In this document: positions 12,265-13,168 of the stretch, in pieces
Layout of the letters: every line of letters begins with the position of its first letter
Numbering within the stretch: position 1 is the first letter of the stretch
NCBI GenBank assembly: GCA_021818125.1
Contig: JAKAFG010000035.1
Coordinates: 1-13,168 of the forward strand
DNA length: 13,168 bases
DNA from: Pseudomonadota bacterium
Lineage (GTDB): Bacteria; Pseudomonadota; Gammaproteobacteria; Acidithiobacillales; Acidithiobacillaceae
Direction: 5' to 3'
Program-made: the position numbers and the translations under genes
The notes under the pieces: model-generated
Databases searched by the model: none
Seen by the model: only the letters and a program-made list of their open reading frames with translations
Told to the model about the DNA's origin: nothing

Positions 12265-13168
12265 GTGGCGCAAGAGAGCTCGGCTTCACGCCTCACCATT
12301 ACGGCCGCGGTCATGCTGGCGGTAGTCATGCAGGTACTCGACCTGACCATTGTCAACGTCGCCCTGACCTACATGCGCGGCTCTCTGCAAGCCAACAGCG
12401 ATCAGATCACCTGGGTGCTCACCAGTTACATGGTCGCCAATGTGATCGTCCTGCCCCTCACCGGGTTACTGGTGGAGCGCTACGGCCAGCGCAACATCAT
12501 GCTCTGGAGTGTGGTCGGCTTTGTGATTTCCTCGGCACTCTGCGGTCAGTCCCATAGTCTGGTGGAAATCGTGCTCTGGCGTTTCCTGCAAGGCATTTTT
12601 GGCGCCTCACTGACGCCCGTGGGGCAAACCATCATGCTCGGTGCCTACCCGTCCAACAAGCGCGGACAGGCCATGGCCATTCTCGGCATGGGTATCATGC
12701 TGGGTCCGATTCTGGGCCCCACCCTGGGCGGTTATCTGACGGACACGCTCAGTTGGCGTTGGGTATTCTATGTGAATGTTCCCTTCGGCATCCTCGCTTT
12801 TCTCCTCATGCAGACCATTCCCGACGGCGGCAAGAGCACCACCCCCCGCCCGGTGGACTGGACAGGCTTTGCGCTGATGGCCCTGGGGCTGGGCAGCCTG
12901 CAGGGCGTATTGAGCCTCGGCGATCAGGATAATTGGTTCAGTTCTCGGACCATCATCATCCTGACCATTTGCGCCATATTGGGAATGCTCTTTTTTGTCT
13001 GGCGCTCTTTGAGCGTAAAACATCCGGTGGTGGATTTGCGCTTGCTCAAAGACCGTAATCTCTCCATCGGCAGCATGGGTATCGGTATATTCGGTCTCGC
13101 CCTCTTCGGTACCATGGTGATTCTGCCGATCATGCTGGAGACACTGATGCGCTATGAGGCTTTCACCG
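12265..13168 (+). CDS. EmrB/DHA2 family MFS drug exporter, 3' part outside window
   Basis: Inner-membrane proton-driven exporter of the 14-helix DHA2 family, typically pumping hydrophobic drugs or uncouplers, often with an EmrA-type adaptor. The first 301 codons are present; the right edge cuts the gene. The first helix carries LDLTIVNVAL (about 26-34), the 14-helix family signature. Motif A is GLLVERYGQRNIM (about 67-79). The export motif is in GMGIMLGPILGPTLGG (about 141-156), followed by SWRWVFYVNVPFG (about 163-175). About eight hydrophobic segments are visible. The start is GTG 12265 with GAGAGG about nine bases upstream; the frame is open only from 12220, and no ATG precedes residue 17. 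A strong promoter with an overlapping TetR-type palindrome lies upstream, so it is likely repressed until an inducing compound is present. No partner gene is visible upstream. Confidence 0.93.
   Translation, partial: MAQESSASRLTITAAVMLAVVMQVLDLTIVNVALTYMRGSLQANSDQITWVLTSYMVANVIVLPLTGLLVERYGQRNIMLWSVVGFVISSALCGQSHSLVEIVLWRFLQGIFGASLTPVGQTIMLGAYPSNKRGQAMAILGMGIMLGPILGPTLGGYLTDTLSWRWVFYVNVPFGILAFLLMQTIPDGGKSTTPRPVDWTGFALMALGLGSLQGVLSLGDQDNWFSSRTIIILTICAILGMLFFVWRSLSVKHPVVDLRLLKDRNLSIGSMGIGIFGLALFGTMVILPIMLETLMRYEAFT

Noticed and set aside
12607..13023. 138-codon minus-strand open frame opposite the exporter
   Set aside because: Low-complexity, Q/H/G-rich product opposite conserved DHA2 motifs; a shadow frame.

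Overview
The window is an ordinary-density bacterial chromosome segment of roughly 58% GC by eye. Gene content and protein style (RpoD with a long acidic insert, a 71-residue S21, RsuA-type pseudouridine synthase, DHA2 transporter) fit a gamma- or beta-proteobacterium-like organism. My best guess is an acidophile of the Acidithiobacillus type. That guess rests on recall of sequence style, not on a search. No tRNA, rRNA, CRISPR, insertion sequence or prophage was seen.

Region 1 (1-6180, minus strand) is an enlarged macromolecular-synthesis operon, transcribed rpsU > yqeY > mutS2 > dnaG > rpoD. A near-consensus sigma-70 promoter lies in front of rpsU. rpsU/yqeY and yqeY/mutS2 are joined by TGATG stop-start overlaps, mutS2/dnaG is separated by 3 nt, and rpoD has a 112-nt leader with its own promoter. 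rpoD runs off the left edge. Translation initiation (S21), priming (DnaG) and the housekeeping sigma factor are thus joined to a MutS2/Smr nuclease-ATPase and a GatB/YqeY-domain protein.

Region 2 (6181-8670) holds a group 2, RpoS-like sigma factor on the plus strand. Its leader is AT-rich and dense in inverted repeats. Its 3' end overlaps the convergent rdgB by 34 bp. rph and rdgB form a minus-strand pair (RNA 3'-end trimming and dNTP pool sanitation) with an ATGA overlap.

Region 3 (8670-12054) is a run of single genes in alternating orientation with almost no intergenic DNA. It contains a CRP-like cyclic-nucleotide-binding protein without a DNA-binding domain, a stand-alone LON-N domain protein, hemW, a short ferritin-like protein of the encapsulin-cargo (EncFtn) type that lacks a cargo peptide, and an S4-domain pseudouridine synthase. 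Two divergent pairs have only 24 and 23 bp between start codons. A cluster of CCAAAG boxes covers the predicted EncFtn promoter from inside the neighbouring gene.

Region 4 (12055-13168) starts with a weak terminator. It then has a strong promoter whose -10 box is overlapped by a 22-bp TetR-type palindrome, followed by the first 301 codons of an EmrB/DHA2 drug exporter cut by the right edge. The most noteworthy items are the cargo-peptide-less EncFtn with its repeat cluster, the TetR-type operator, and the mutS2-containing macromolecular-synthesis operon.
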